Shown: positions 1-8,354 of the stretch, one piece after another
Layout: every line of letters starts with the position of its first letter
Position numbering within the stretch: position 1 is the first letter of the stretch
Origin: Paracoccaceae bacterium
GTDB taxonomy: Bacteria > Pseudomonadota > Alphaproteobacteria > Rhodobacterales > Rhodobacteraceae
NCBI GenBank assembly: GCA_004153385.1
Contig: SDAL01000003.1
Span: 62,001-126,000, forward strand
Length of the DNA stretch: 64,000 nt
Direction: 5' to 3'
The notes under the pieces: generated by a model
Database searches by the model: none
What the model saw: the letters and a program-made list of their open reading frames with translations, nothing else
Told to the model about the DNA's origin: nothing
Program-made: the position numbers and the translations under genes

Positions 1-360
1 TGAACGGATACACCGCCCTCGGCATACCCGTCACGGAAGCTGTGGGATACGTCCGTCTGGGAAAGGGGGGGCTCGGCCATCACCCGATTTGTGCAACAGT
101 GTCCTGTTGCACCATAACAGTAGAGGAGATCGCGGCGGCAGTATTTGAGCCCTTACACTGCAGCGCAGATCACGAGGGCGTCCATTTAGGGCTGCACCTC
201 GTCGTAGCGCCGCCGACGCGGACGAAATCAGCATGTGCGCTGTCGTAAAAACACACTGATACTAGCGGCCAGGCATACAGAAGTCGGTTTGAGCAGCTGT
301 ATTTTCACGCGCGTGTCGGGAGCCTGACGCTGTCCATCAAGGGCGCGGTTCAGGGAAGAA
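1..360. other. Stretch without a supported gene
   Basis: I see no convincing coding sequence here. The short open frames on both strands have arginine- and proline-rich, low-complexity translations typical of antisense frames in GC-rich DNA. The stretch ends at a strong hairpin that closes the neighbouring minus-strand operon. Confidence 0.5.
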
Positions 361-395
361 CGCGAAGCGGTCCTGCGAGAGCGGACCGCTTCGCG
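361..395 (-). terminator. Hairpin terminator of the tautomerase/hydrolase operon
   Basis: A perfect 13-bp inverted repeat (CGCGAAGCGGTCC with its complement, 9-nt loop) lies 5 bp beyond the stop of the minus-strand hydrolase gene. In the direction of transcription it is followed only by a weak pyrimidine tract (TTCTTCCC), so it may be a terminator or a 3'-end-stabilising hairpin. Confidence 0.7.
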
Positions 396-400
396 ACGGA

Positions 401-1387
401 TCAGTCCTCGTTCCGGAGGGTCAGGGCGGTATGTAACCAGTCCTGCACCATCCCGGCGATGTCGTCCGAGTTGTCGTCCATCATCGGCATGTGGGAGTTG
501 CCGGTGATGCCGAGCTTCGGAAGATCCATGTGGTCGGCCACCCCACCAAGGCTTTGCAGCTGCTCGGAATGGGCAAGCGCGTCCTGCTTGTAGGGTTTCC
601 AAGCCGGATGATCGTCGCAATTGTCGCCCCATACGTAAAGATGGGGCACACGCGCGCTAGCGGCCATTTGCTCGGGCGTCATTTCGGGCGCGCCGGCCGG
701 CTCGAGCATAACCACGGCGGCGATCCGGTCCGACATGCGCGCGGCAACGGACTGGGCGAACCAGCCGCCCTGGGAATGGGCGACGATGATTACCTTGTCG
801 AACTGCGAGACAAGCTCGGCATAAGCCGCGACAGAGGCGACCGCATTCGTCGTCCAGCGCGGCACAAATTGCGCGCAAAGCTGGTCGAACTGTCCAGTCG
901 GAAATCGCTGGCCGGGGAAGGGGCTGCGCAGCACCGGGTTCTCCGAGAACCCTTCGGCAGTGCCCATGCGAAACAGGTACCAAGCATCCTCGGCGGTGCG
1001 GAACAGCGGTGCGCTGTCGTAGATCTGCGGATAGGGTGACCACGACGAGCGCCCGCGCTCCACCGCGTCCGAGATGACCACGTCATGTCCCTGCCGGAGG
1101 AACAGCTGCGACCAGCCGGGGCGCCCGTCGGGCGTTGTTTCCCAGGTGACGCCGGTCATTGCGCCGCCATGCCAGAACAGCACGGGGATATCGGTTTGCG
1201 GCGTCTCGAGCATGAAGTGCTGCGCGTAGAGCTGACCGGTGACGTAATGGCCGTTCAGATCAACTGTGCGCGGCGCGGAATCTGGCGAGACCTTCACGGT
1301 CTGGGTCGGCTGGCCCGACAGTTTGACGGTGCGTCCGCTCACATGGAAGGAACGGATGTCGCGCAGGGAAATCGTGGAAGTCGTCAT
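401..1387 (-). CDS. Alpha/beta hydrolase (esterase/lipase-like)
   Basis: A 328-residue alpha/beta-hydrolase-fold protein. An oxyanion-type HGG lies near residues 73-75. The nucleophile elbow AHSQGG carries the likely catalytic Ser near residue 205, and a late histidine in GNSH near residue 299 could complete the triad. No signal peptide is visible, so a cytoplasmic role is likely. The chosen ATG overlaps the stop of the tautomerase gene as ATGA, which argues for translational coupling; the open frame extends further upstream but that extension lies inside the tautomerase gene. As last gene of a TRAP-transporter operon it probably hydrolyses an ester or lactone form of the imported substrate. 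The exact substrate cannot be read from the sequence. Confidence 0.85.
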   Translation of the reverse strand: MTTSTISLRDIRSFHVSGRTVKLSGQPTQTVKVSPDSAPRTVDLNGHYVTGQLYAQHFMLETPQTDIPVLFWHGGAMTGVTWETTPDGRPGWSQLFLRQGHDVVISDAVERGRSSWSPYPQIYDSAPLFRTAEDAWYLFRMGTAEGFSENPVLRSPFPGQRFPTGQFDQLCAQFVPRWTTNAVASVAAYAELVSQFDKVIIVAHSQGGWFAQSVAARMSDRIAAVVMLEPAGAPEMTPEQMAASARVPHLYVWGDNCDDHPAWKPYKQDALAHSEQLQSLGGVADHMDLPKLGITGNSHMPMMDDNSDDIAGMVQDWLHTALTLRNED

Positions 1388-1734
1388 GGCTGGGGCTCCG
1401 GTGTATCGGCAGCGGTGATGTGATCGGGGTCGAGTGCGATGAGCCGCACCCGCGTGCTGTGCCCGGTCACGTGGTGCAGCAGGTCGTGCAGGTTCTGCGC
1501 GGCACGGGCGCGTGTGGTGGCGTCGCGGGCAGGCGAGGCTCGGTGCTGCACTTGGCACAGCACCTCACAGCCTGCCGGGGCAGTTAGCGCTGCGGTGATC
1601 ATCACCTGCACCAGCTGGGGTTTCGCCCCGAGATCCCGAACCAGAATGTCCCGGACTGCCGAGGTCAGCTCCAGCCCCTGGTCCGTGACGGCGCCGGTAA
1701 GATCCGGTGCCACGATGATATGTGCGATGGGCAT
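1384..1734 (-). CDS. Small tautomerase/isomerase-like protein
   Basis: A 116-residue protein whose mature N-terminus would be proline (MPIAHIIV...). Pro-1 is the catalytic base of the 4-oxalocrotonate tautomerase/MIF superfamily, and the length suits the CHMI/MIF-like branch. The start is fixed by a TAAGGAGG ribosome-binding site at about 1741-1748, seven bases upstream; an in-frame ATG seven codons earlier lies ahead of that site and is less likely. The gene sits between the TRAP permease and the alpha/beta hydrolase. By inference it interconverts keto and enol forms of an imported or hydrolysed carboxylate. The family assignment rests on N-terminal proline, size and context, so it is moderately secure. 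Confidence 0.65.
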   Translation of the reverse strand: MPIAHIIVAPDLTGAVTDQGLELTSAVRDILVRDLGAKPQLVQVMITAALTAPAGCEVLCQVQHRASPARDATTRARAAQNLHDLLHHVTGHSTRVRLIALDPDHITAADTPEPQP

Positions 1735-1744
1735 GGAGGCCTCC

Positions 1745-3028
1745 TTATCTTGCACCGAAGACGAGATCCGGCAGCCAAGTAGACACGGCCGGAACGAAGG
1801 TGATGAGTAGCAGCAGCACCAGCATCAGGCCTATGTAGGGAACCACGCCCTTGATGACCTTCTCGATGCCGGTGTCGGCGACCGATTTCAGCACGAAAAG
1901 GTTGAGCCCTACCGGCGGTGTCAGCAGCGCGATCTCCATGTTCACCACCAAGATGACGCCAAAGTGGATCGGGTTGATCCCCAGCTGCAACAGCACGGGC
2001 ACCACCAATGGAACGAAGATCAGGATCACCGAGATCACCTCGAGGAACATGCCCAGCACGAACATGATGAGGTTGGCGATGATCAGGAACTCCCAGGCGC
2101 TCAGCTCCATGCCTTCCACGAAGCCCACCAGTGCGCGGGTAACGCCCGCTCCGGTCAGCCAGTGCGCGAAGGTCAGCGCCGCCAGCACGATGAATATGAT
2201 GACGCCGGTCTGGCGGACGCCTTCCGCCAGGATCGGCAGCACATCGCGCAGGCCGATCTCGCGGTAGAAGGTCAGCGACACGACGAGCGAAACCACGGCC
2301 GAGAGTGCGGCGGCCTCCGAGATCGTTACCAGCCCTGAATAGATACCGCCGAGGATGATGATCGGCACCAGCAGCGCGGGCAGGGCTTGCAGGTTGGCGC
2401 GCATGAACTGGCCCCGGTCGATCGGATCTTCGACGGGCAGATCGTGGCGCACGGCGTAGTAGCGCACGTAGACCACCAGAAGCGCGGCCTGAAGCAGCCC
2501 GGGGATGACGCCGGCAAGGAACAGGCGGGGTACGGATTCATCGACGATGATGCCGTAGATCAACATGGCGAGCGACGGTGGGATCAAGATGCCGAGCGTG
2601 CCGCCCGCGCCGATGGTCCCGGTGGCGAAGCTGATCGGATAGCCGCGCTGCTTCATCGCGGGAATGAGCACCGCGCCGATGGCCAGTGCGGTCGCCACCG
2701 ACGAGCCGGAGATCGCCGCGAACACGGCGGTCGCAAGGATGCACACGATGCCGAGCGCGCCACGCGTGCGGCCGACCCAGGCCGAAGCCATGTCGATCAA
2801 CGCGCGCGCCACGCCGCCGCGCTGCATGAAGGTTGCTGCGATCACGAAGAGCGGGACCGCGACGAGCGTGTAGGAATTCAGATGGTTGGCATATTGCTGC
2901 CCGAGCGAGACCAGCGGGTCGCCTTCGACCACCCAGACCATGACCGCGAGGCCGGACAGGACGAGGAAGATCGGCACTCCGAGCAGCAGGAGAAGGAAGA
3001 AAAGGCACAGGACGACGGTGAGAAGCAT
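1745..3028 (-). CDS. dctM: TRAP transporter large permease, DctM family
   Basis: A 427-residue, very hydrophobic protein with about a dozen membrane segments and DctM hallmarks such as GSSVATALAIG near residue 110 and the segment GTLGILIPPS near residues 144-153. It is the sodium-coupled translocation subunit of a TRAP uptake system and acts in the inner membrane. It lies directly downstream of the small permease gene and upstream of the tautomerase, so all are likely one transcript. Length is normal for the family. The substrate is probably a C4- to aromatic carboxylate but is not determined by sequence. Confidence 0.93.
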   Translation of the reverse strand: MLLTVVLCLFFLLLLLGVPIFLVLSGLAVMVWVVEGDPLVSLGQQYANHLNSYTLVAVPLFVIAATFMQRGGVARALIDMASAWVGRTRGALGIVCILATAVFAAISGSSVATALAIGAVLIPAMKQRGYPISFATGTIGAGGTLGILIPPSLAMLIYGIIVDESVPRLFLAGVIPGLLQAALLVVYVRYYAVRHDLPVEDPIDRGQFMRANLQALPALLVPIIILGGIYSGLVTISEAAALSAVVSLVVSLTFYREIGLRDVLPILAEGVRQTGVIIFIVLAALTFAHWLTGAGVTRALVGFVEGMELSAWEFLIIANLIMFVLGMFLEVISVILIFVPLVVPVLLQLGINPIHFGVILVVNMEIALLTPPVGLNLFVLKSVADTGIEKVIKGVVPYIGLMLVLLLLITFVPAVSTWLPDLVFGAR

Positions 3029-3031
3029 GGC

Positions 3032-3529
3032 TCAGACCTCCGCCGCGGGGCCGCGACCGGTGGCGATCTCAACGATCTGCCACAGGTATGTGGCGGCGCA
3101 GAGGACGAAGCCCACCGGAATTGCAGCGTAGTAGCCCCACATCGGGAAGCGGATCGAACTGTCCGACCGTTCGCCGAGCATCACGGCGAAATCGACCATC
3201 AGCCAGCCCGCGTAGGCGATGAAGCCCGACACGATCACGCCGAAGACGCAGGAAAACAGCCGCAGCGCCACCTGCGCGCGCGGCGACTGGCGCTCGACCA
3301 GCATGTCGACGCCGACATGCATCCGGTCGCGGATCAGGCGGCTGGCCGAGAGCATCACCGCCCAGCCGACGAGGTAGACCGTTACCTCGGCGCCCCAGTC
3401 GGGCAGGCGCATCGGCGCAACATAGCGCAGGACGGATTCGCTGACCGTCAGCAGCGCGGCGGCAAGGGCGAGGAGGCCGGTGGCCCCGGTCTCCAGCCCG
3501 ACAAGGAAAGTCTTCATCGTATTGCCCAT
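3032..3529 (-). CDS. dctQ: TRAP transporter small permease, DctQ family
   Basis: About 165 residues with four predicted membrane segments, as expected of DctQ subunits. It partners the adjacent DctM in the inner membrane. An ATG at 3529 gives MGNTMKTFLVG; an in-frame TTG at 3538 would overlap the dctP stop and is a possible coupled start, and a third candidate is the ATG of MKTFLVG. The dctP-dctQ-dctM order is canonical and the gaps are only a few bases. Confidence 0.88.
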   Translation of the reverse strand: MGNTMKTFLVGLETGATGLLALAAALLTVSESVLRYVAPMRLPDWGAEVTVYLVGWAVMLSASRLIRDRMHVGVDMLVERQSPRAQVALRLFSCVFGVIVSGFIAYAGWLMVDFAVMLGERSDSSIRFPMWGYYAAIPVGFVLCAATYLWQIVEIATGRGPAAEV

Positions 3530-3534
3530 GATGT

Positions 3535-4542
3535 TCAATCGCCGATGGCGTCGGAGAGCTGGGTGATGAACTCGGGATCGATGCCAAGTTCCTCGACCAG
3601 CGCGGGCTGCACACCCATCAGCCGCTGGCGCATGGCGTCGAGATCTTCGTCGGTGGGAACGGCGGTGACGATGCCATTCTCGGCATTCAGGTCCCGGGCG
3701 TCCTGCTGACGCTGCGCCGCAAAGTCACGTTGGCCATCCACCATTTCGTCCCAAGTGTCGACGAAAAGGGTTCGCAGATCCTCGGGCAGCGCCTCAAGGG
3801 CGCGGCGGTTCACCAGCGGCACGTACTGGACGATGGCCTGGCGGTCCTCCATGGCGTATTTCACGCCCGCGTCCCAGAGCTTGGCCGAGGCGACGGATTC
3901 CTGCGTCGCCCAGAGCGAGGACACGGTGCCGGTCTGCAGCGCCTGCGGCACGTCGGGCCAGGAAATCTGAACCGGAACGGAGTCCATCGCCTCGTAACGC
4001 TGAACGGTTGCGGGGCCGCCCGGAACGCGCACCTTCAGCCCGGCGAGATCGCCCGGCGTCTTGAGCTCGGTATCGGTCGAGAACACGGTGCCGAACCCGA
4101 GGTCAATGGGACGGCCGAGTACCTCGACGGGCAGCTTGGCCTCGATCCGCTCGTGCAGGGCGTCGCCGACGGTGCCGTCGACCACGGCGTAGATCTGGTC
4201 ACGACCGAGACCATAGAACATCGGCAGCTGTTCGAAGTCGGCTTCGGGAACGAAGCGCGAGACCAGTTGATACTGCGGGATCGCCATGTCGATGGCCCCT
4301 TGCGCGACGGCAGCAGCGGCCTCGCTGTCCTTGTACTTGGCGGCGGCCTCGAAGATCTCGATCTCGAGCCGACCCTTGGATTTCTCGTCGACCGCCGCCG
4401 CGAATTCCTTGAGCCAGACATTGCGCACATGCTGCGGGCTGGTGTCGAGCGAGACAGTGATCGTGTGATCGGCAGCAAAGGCCGCGCCGACGGACAGGGT
4501 GGTCGCCAGTGCGGTCGCGCCGATGAGGGTGAGTTTCGTCAT
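3535..4542 (-). CDS. dctP: TRAP transporter solute-binding protein, DctP family
   Basis: A 335-residue periplasmic binding protein. A Sec signal peptide (MTKLTLIGATALATTLSVG, cleavage after AAFAA-D) opens it, then a DctP domain with the typical middle-region GLKVRVPGGP near residues 147-156. The ATG at 4542 is preceded by GGAGG; an upstream in-frame extension would bury the signal peptide and is rejected. It is the first gene of the operon and captures the substrate for DctQM. A divergently transcribed LysR gene starts 99 bp away and probably controls it. Confidence 0.92.
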   Translation of the reverse strand: MTKLTLIGATALATTLSVGAAFAADHTITVSLDTSPQHVRNVWLKEFAAAVDEKSKGRLEIEIFEAAAKYKDSEAAAAVAQGAIDMAIPQYQLVSRFVPEADFEQLPMFYGLGRDQIYAVVDGTVGDALHERIEAKLPVEVLGRPIDLGFGTVFSTDTELKTPGDLAGLKVRVPGGPATVQRYEAMDSVPVQISWPDVPQALQTGTVSSLWATQESVASAKLWDAGVKYAMEDRQAIVQYVPLVNRRALEALPEDLRTLFVDTWDEMVDGQRDFAAQRQQDARDLNAENGIVTAVPTDEDLDAMRQRLMGVQPALVEELGIDPEFITQLSDAIGD

Positions 4543-4598
4543 GTTGTCCTCCCAGAAATGACTTAGATCTTTGGTAAGGACAGTTGGCATAAATCTCA

Positions 4599-4637
4599 AA
4601 TAGGGTTAATCTATTCCGACATATAAAATAGTTTATA
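4599..4637. promoter_or_regulatory. Putative LysR operator pair in the dctP/lysR divergent promoter
   Basis: Two inverted repeats lie side by side in an AT-rich gap. ATAG-N7-CTAT (4600-4614, within AATAG...CTATT 4599-4615) has the T-N11-A form of LysR-family boxes. TATAAA-N4-TTTATA (4622-4637) ends 5 bp before the lysR start codon. The first probably serves activation of the TRAP operon and the second autoregulation; both roles are inferred. Confidence 0.5.
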
Positions 4638-4641
4638 CCAG

Positions 4642-5589
4642 ATGGCCGATATTACGCACTCTTTTGACCTTGTTCGCCTTCGCGGCTTTGTCACTGTCGC
4701 CGAGGAGGGCTCGATCACTCTGGCCGCCAGAAAGCTCGGTGTGGCGCAACCGGCGCTTTCGGCCTCAATCAAGAGGTTGGAGCAGGATCTCGGTGTTTCG
4801 CTCTTCTTCCGGCTGCCGCGTGGCATGACCCTGTCGCGCCATGGTCGCGCATTGCTTCCGCAGGTCTATGACGTCTTCGGTCGGCTCGAGGCGATGCGCG
4901 CCACCTTGGGAGAGACAACAACCGAGCCGTCGGGGGAGCTGTCCATCGGCCTGCCACCCTCGGCCTCGGTGGTGCTCACGCAGCCTTTGTTGCGCAGCCT
5001 GCGCGATGCCTTTCCCAAGGTCCAACTCCGGCTCGTCGAGGCGATGAGCGGCTATCTCTACGACTGGGTCGAGGCGGGGGAACTCGACATCGCCATTACT
5101 TTCAACGGGAGCGATACCGAGACCGTCCGGTCCTGCCCGATCTTCCAGGAAGAGATGATGCTGATCGGCGCGGCACAACAGATGGAAGGGCTCCCCGATC
5201 CTTTCCCGATCGAGCGGGTCCCAGAGCTGCCGCTGATCATGACCTCTGCACGGCACACGCTGCGCAGCAATCTCGAGAACCAGATCGAGGCGCGCGGGCT
5301 GAAGCTCAACATCCGGCTGGAGATCGATGCCGGTCACCAGCTCGTCCGCATGGTCAGCGCAGGGGAGGGCTTTGGCATCTTCGCTCAGAGTGCCTTCGCC
5401 ACGGAGTTGAACAAGGGTGATGTCCGTGCCATCTCGCTCAACCCGCGCTATCAGCGGATAGTTTGCCTGACGTATCATCGGCGCAAGCACCTTGACTGGG
5501 TCCATCAGGCGATACGCAGCCAGCTTGAGCTTCTGATACGCGAACTTCGTCAATCGAATGAATGGCCCGCTACCAGCTGTGCTGGATGA
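4642..5589 (+). CDS. LysR-family transcriptional regulator
   Basis: A 315-residue LysR regulator. The N-terminal winged helix-turn-helix covers residues 10-65 with recognisable text (TLAARKLGVAQPALSASIKR), followed by a linker helix and a periplasmic-binding-protein-like effector domain from about residue 90. It is divergent from the TRAP/tautomerase/hydrolase operon and most likely regulates it, with an imported substrate or product as co-inducer. The start is well placed, immediately after a TATAAA/TTTATA palindrome, which suggests autorepression. Confidence 0.93.
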   Translation: MADITHSFDLVRLRGFVTVAEEGSITLAARKLGVAQPALSASIKRLEQDLGVSLFFRLPRGMTLSRHGRALLPQVYDVFGRLEAMRATLGETTTEPSGELSIGLPPSASVVLTQPLLRSLRDAFPKVQLRLVEAMSGYLYDWVEAGELDIAITFNGSDTETVRSCPIFQEEMMLIGAAQQMEGLPDPFPIERVPELPLIMTSARHTLRSNLENQIEARGLKLNIRLEIDAGHQLVRMVSAGEGFGIFAQSAFATELNKGDVRAISLNPRYQRIVCLTYHRRKHLDWVHQAIRSQLELLIRELRQSNEWPATSCAG

Positions 5590-5730
5590 GTTCGCCCCGC
5601 AGGTTCTCCAATCTTAAGCACCGTGATCAGGATGACGATGAGCCTCCCCATGATTGCGGTGAGGACCACTTTGGTGGGCTTGACCTGTCATAGGTCTGTC
5701 ATCCAGCCACGACCGGAGCCCGGTTGGTGT

Positions 5731-6660
5731 TTACGCCGATCGGCGCAGGTTGAGCAATCGCCCGAAGCGTGGGGTTATCATCTCGCGTGAGCCGGGGCGG
5801 GCGATTGCGGTGGTTAGGGTCCGCGCGTAGTCAGCCGGGGTCTGGTAGTCCAAGGCCGAATGCGGACGCCCGGTGTTGTAGTCGGCAGCCCAAGCGGCGA
5901 TCACGACGCGCGCATGAGCCAAGTGACGAAACATGGTCTGGTTGAGTAGCTCGTCGCGCATTCGGCGGTTGAAACTCTCCACGAAATCGTGTCTCGCATC
6001 GGCTTGCCCGGCGCGATGTAGTGCCATTCGATCCGGTGCTCGGAACACCACCGCAGGATGGCATTCGAGGTCAGTTCCGTGCCGTTGTCGCTGACGATCA
6101 TTCCTGGCTTTCCGCGGCGCTCGATCAGAGCCGTCAGTTCGCGCGCCACCCGGCGCCCCGAAATTGAAGTGTCCGGGATGGCGGCGAGGCACTCCCGGGT
6201 AACATCGTCGAGCACGTTGAGCACCCGGAAGCGCTGGCCGCTGGCGAACTGGTCGTGGACGAAATCCAGTGACCAGCGTGCGTTGGGTCGCGCCTCGACC
6301 AGGATTGGTGCCTGTGTCCCTATAGCCTTGCGCCGGGCCTTTCGCTTGCGCACCGTCAGCCCTTCCTCACGGTAGAGCCGATAGATCCGGTTGATGCCGG
6401 AAGGCTCGCCCTCGCGCCGTAGTAGCACGAAGAGCCGCCGATAACCGAACCGTCTGCGTTCGTTGGCCAGTTCGCGCAGACGGCCACGCAGCTCCGTATC
6501 CGGTGCCCAGCTCGCGCCTGATCGCGGACCATCTTGCGATCCGCCCCGGCAACCCGGCACGCCCGCCGCTCCGAGAGCCCGAGCAGGGACCTCAGATGCG
6601 CGACCGCCTCGCGCTTCACGCATTCGCCATTGTCTCTCGGACCAATGGCGTGACATGGCT
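5731..6660 (-). pseudogene. IS3-family transposase orfB (frameshifted)
   Basis: The rve/DDE integrase-type product can be pieced together from three frames. The N-terminal part (KREAVAHLRSLLGLSERRAC) runs into a different frame near 6500-6520, where ELRGRLRELANERRRFGYRR continues. The catalytic core follows with SLDFVHDQF and VSDNGTELTS (two DDE aspartates). Near 5990-6010 the frame shifts again before FVESFNRRMRDELLN, which holds the final Glu, and the conserved tail WAADYNTGRPHSALDY. At least two frameshifts mean no full-length transposase is made. Confidence 0.85.
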
Positions 6661-6664
6661 CATC

Positions 6665-6921
6665 GTCACCACTTTTTTGAAACCAGTTCCTTCATCGCAG
6701 CGAGATCAAGCATCTGCTCGGCCAGCAGCTTCTTCAGCTTGGCGTTCTCGTCTTCGAGCGTCTTCAGCCGCTTTGCCTCCGGCACCGTCATGCCGCCGAA
6801 CTTGGCTTTCTATGTGTAGAAGGTCCCTTCCGACATGCCGTGCTTGCGACACAGGTCCGCACACTTCGTGCTCGGCCAGGATGCCGATGATCTGCACGTC
6901 CGTGAATCTCGTTCGCTTCAT
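6665..6921 (-). pseudogene. IS3-family transposase orfA (frameshift and stop)
   Basis: The helix-turn-helix protein starts MKRTRFTDVQIIGILAEHE, as in IS407-type OrfA. It loses frame just after AEHE. Its continuation CADLCRKHGMSEGTFYT is followed by an in-frame TAG at 6810-6812 where Trp is expected, then KAKFGGMTVPEAKRLKTLED and a leucine-rich coiled coil ending MKELVSKKW. Two independent lesions show long decay. Confidence 0.85.
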
Positions 6922-6984
6922 TATCCGTCCTCAGGTTGGGCCGGACTCTAATCGAGCGTGGAGGAAAAATCCCGTGGCAGGTCA

Positions 6985-7269
6985 GCCTCACTTTGGGCTC
7001 GAACCTGACCTTCGCCGCGCCGCAGGGTCAAACGACTGACCGCGCATCATGCGGCGTCGCTCTCTGTCCAGAGCCGACCTGCGCATGAGGACAATCGGAT
7101 GGCCGTTTTCGGCCAATTAAGATCGCGACCACTTCCTGTCCAAAGTGATGGCATTCACGTCGAGAGGTTCAGAGATCTGTGAAATCGCACTGTGGCCTTT
7201 TGCCAACTGACGCTTTCAATGAAACAGGGGCCCGGCGTTTCTTTATGGCGACCGGAAACCTGGATACGG
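6985..7269. other. Gap between IS remnant and LysR gene
   Basis: I find no gene with recognisable protein character in these 285 bp. Short frames on either strand look like chance frames. Confidence 0.5.
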
Positions 7270-8166
7270 TCAGGATCGTGTGGGCTTGACCACTCCGTAG
7301 TCACCGCAGAGGTCCGCGAGGACTGCATGCAGAAGGGCAATGATTTCAGCACGCGGCGCCGCAGTCCTTTCGACAATGCCGATCTGGCGGGTCACCTGCG
7401 GAACACCGAAGGCCAGGCGCATGATGTTCGAATCCTCGGGTTCCTGCAGAGCAACATGCGGCACGACGGAGATACCCAGACCTTGCCGAACGCCTGTGAC
7501 GATTGATCCGATGGTGTCGATTTCGGCCACGTCATTGGTTACGACACCGAGACGGGATAACTCGGTATCGATCAGGTTCGCCAGCGGCACGGCGCTTCGG
7601 AAACGGATGTAGGGTCGCGTGTTCAACAGTTCGATCGGGTCGCTCGCTTCCATACCTCGCGGCACGATCAGCCAAAGCGGTTCACGAAGGAAGGGGCTCC
7701 AGCGCAAGGTGCCGGGAATCCCGAGGTGTTCCGCGACGATAGCGGCGTCGAGCCGTCCGCCGGCCACGTCCGCGATCAGGGTCGAGGAAAGGGACACACG
7801 CAAGCTTGGCTTCAGATCCGGATAGCGCCCGCGCATCTGCACCATGGCGCGCGGCAGCAGGTTGAGCGCGCTTGAGCGGACCGACCCCAGCATCAGCGTC
7901 CCGGCGATTTGGTCACCGCGCAAGCTGGCCTTGGCGTCCTCGGTGCGGCGCAGGATATCCCCGGCCATTTCAAGGACCTGAAGTCCATCTGGCGTGATCC
8001 GGGGCGGTCGTTTGGTGCGGTCGAAGATGGTCACGCGCAGTTCATCCTCTAGCGCGTGAACCTGCTGGCTGACGGCCGAAGGTGTCAAGCCGACAACGTC
8101 TGCCGCTTGCGCGAAGGTGCCGTGGGATTGAATGGCCAGAAGGGTCTTGAGTTGCCGTGTGTCCAT
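7270..8166 (-). CDS. LysR-family transcriptional regulator
   Basis: A 298-residue LysR protein beginning MDTRQLKTLLAIQSHGTFAQ. The HTH (AADVVGLTPSAVSQQVHALE) lies at residues 21-40 and the effector domain starts near residue 91 (LMLGSVRSSALNLLPR). It is transcribed away from the large catabolic operon that starts at 8355; the 188-bp shared promoter region suggests it is its regulator. The gap contains an imperfect TTCT-N13-AGAA repeat at about 8182-8202 that could be an operator, but this is weak. Confidence 0.92.
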   Translation of the reverse strand: MDTRQLKTLLAIQSHGTFAQAADVVGLTPSAVSQQVHALEDELRVTIFDRTKRPPRITPDGLQVLEMAGDILRRTEDAKASLRGDQIAGTLMLGSVRSSALNLLPRAMVQMRGRYPDLKPSLRVSLSSTLIADVAGGRLDAAIVAEHLGIPGTLRWSPFLREPLWLIVPRGMEASDPIELLNTRPYIRFRSAVPLANLIDTELSRLGVVTNDVAEIDTIGSIVTGVRQGLGISVVPHVALQEPEDSNIMRLAFGVPQVTRQIGIVERTAAPRAEIIALLHAVLADLCGDYGVVKPTRS

Positions 8167-8354
8167 GATCTTATCCAGTTTTTCTAAATCTAATAACCAG
8201 AATTACGCGCTTTTGTGAAGTCATTCTTGGCAGTACGGTATCCACCCAAGGAGGACACCCATAGCCGGTTCGGGAGACCGCTGTGGGCCAATCGAAAAAC
8301 AGAGACACGAAATGGCGCGCCCCGAGGCTTCGGGACGCTATGGAGATATGTGCG

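Larger units (their letters stand above)
5681..6984 (-). mobile_element. Degenerate IS3-family insertion sequence (IS407/IS51-like)
   Basis: The element is about 1.3 kb, bounded by imperfect terminal inverted repeats that share TGACCTG at the outer ends (TGACCTGTCATAGG left; TGACCTGCCACGGG right, reversed). It contains orfA and orfB in IS3 arrangement on the minus strand, both inactivated. No clear target-site duplication is visible (GGCT to the left, GCCT to the right). It sits between two LysR-headed modules and interrupts no recognisable gene. Confidence 0.85.

Noticed and set aside
2387-3709. 440-codon plus-strand frame opposite the TRAP genes
   Set aside because: Its translation is His/Asp/Arg-rich and repeats nothing known; the minus strand has canonical dctPQM.
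6994-7003. TCGAACCTGA near the IS end as a tRNA T-loop
   Set aside because: No acceptor or anticodon stems can be formed around it.
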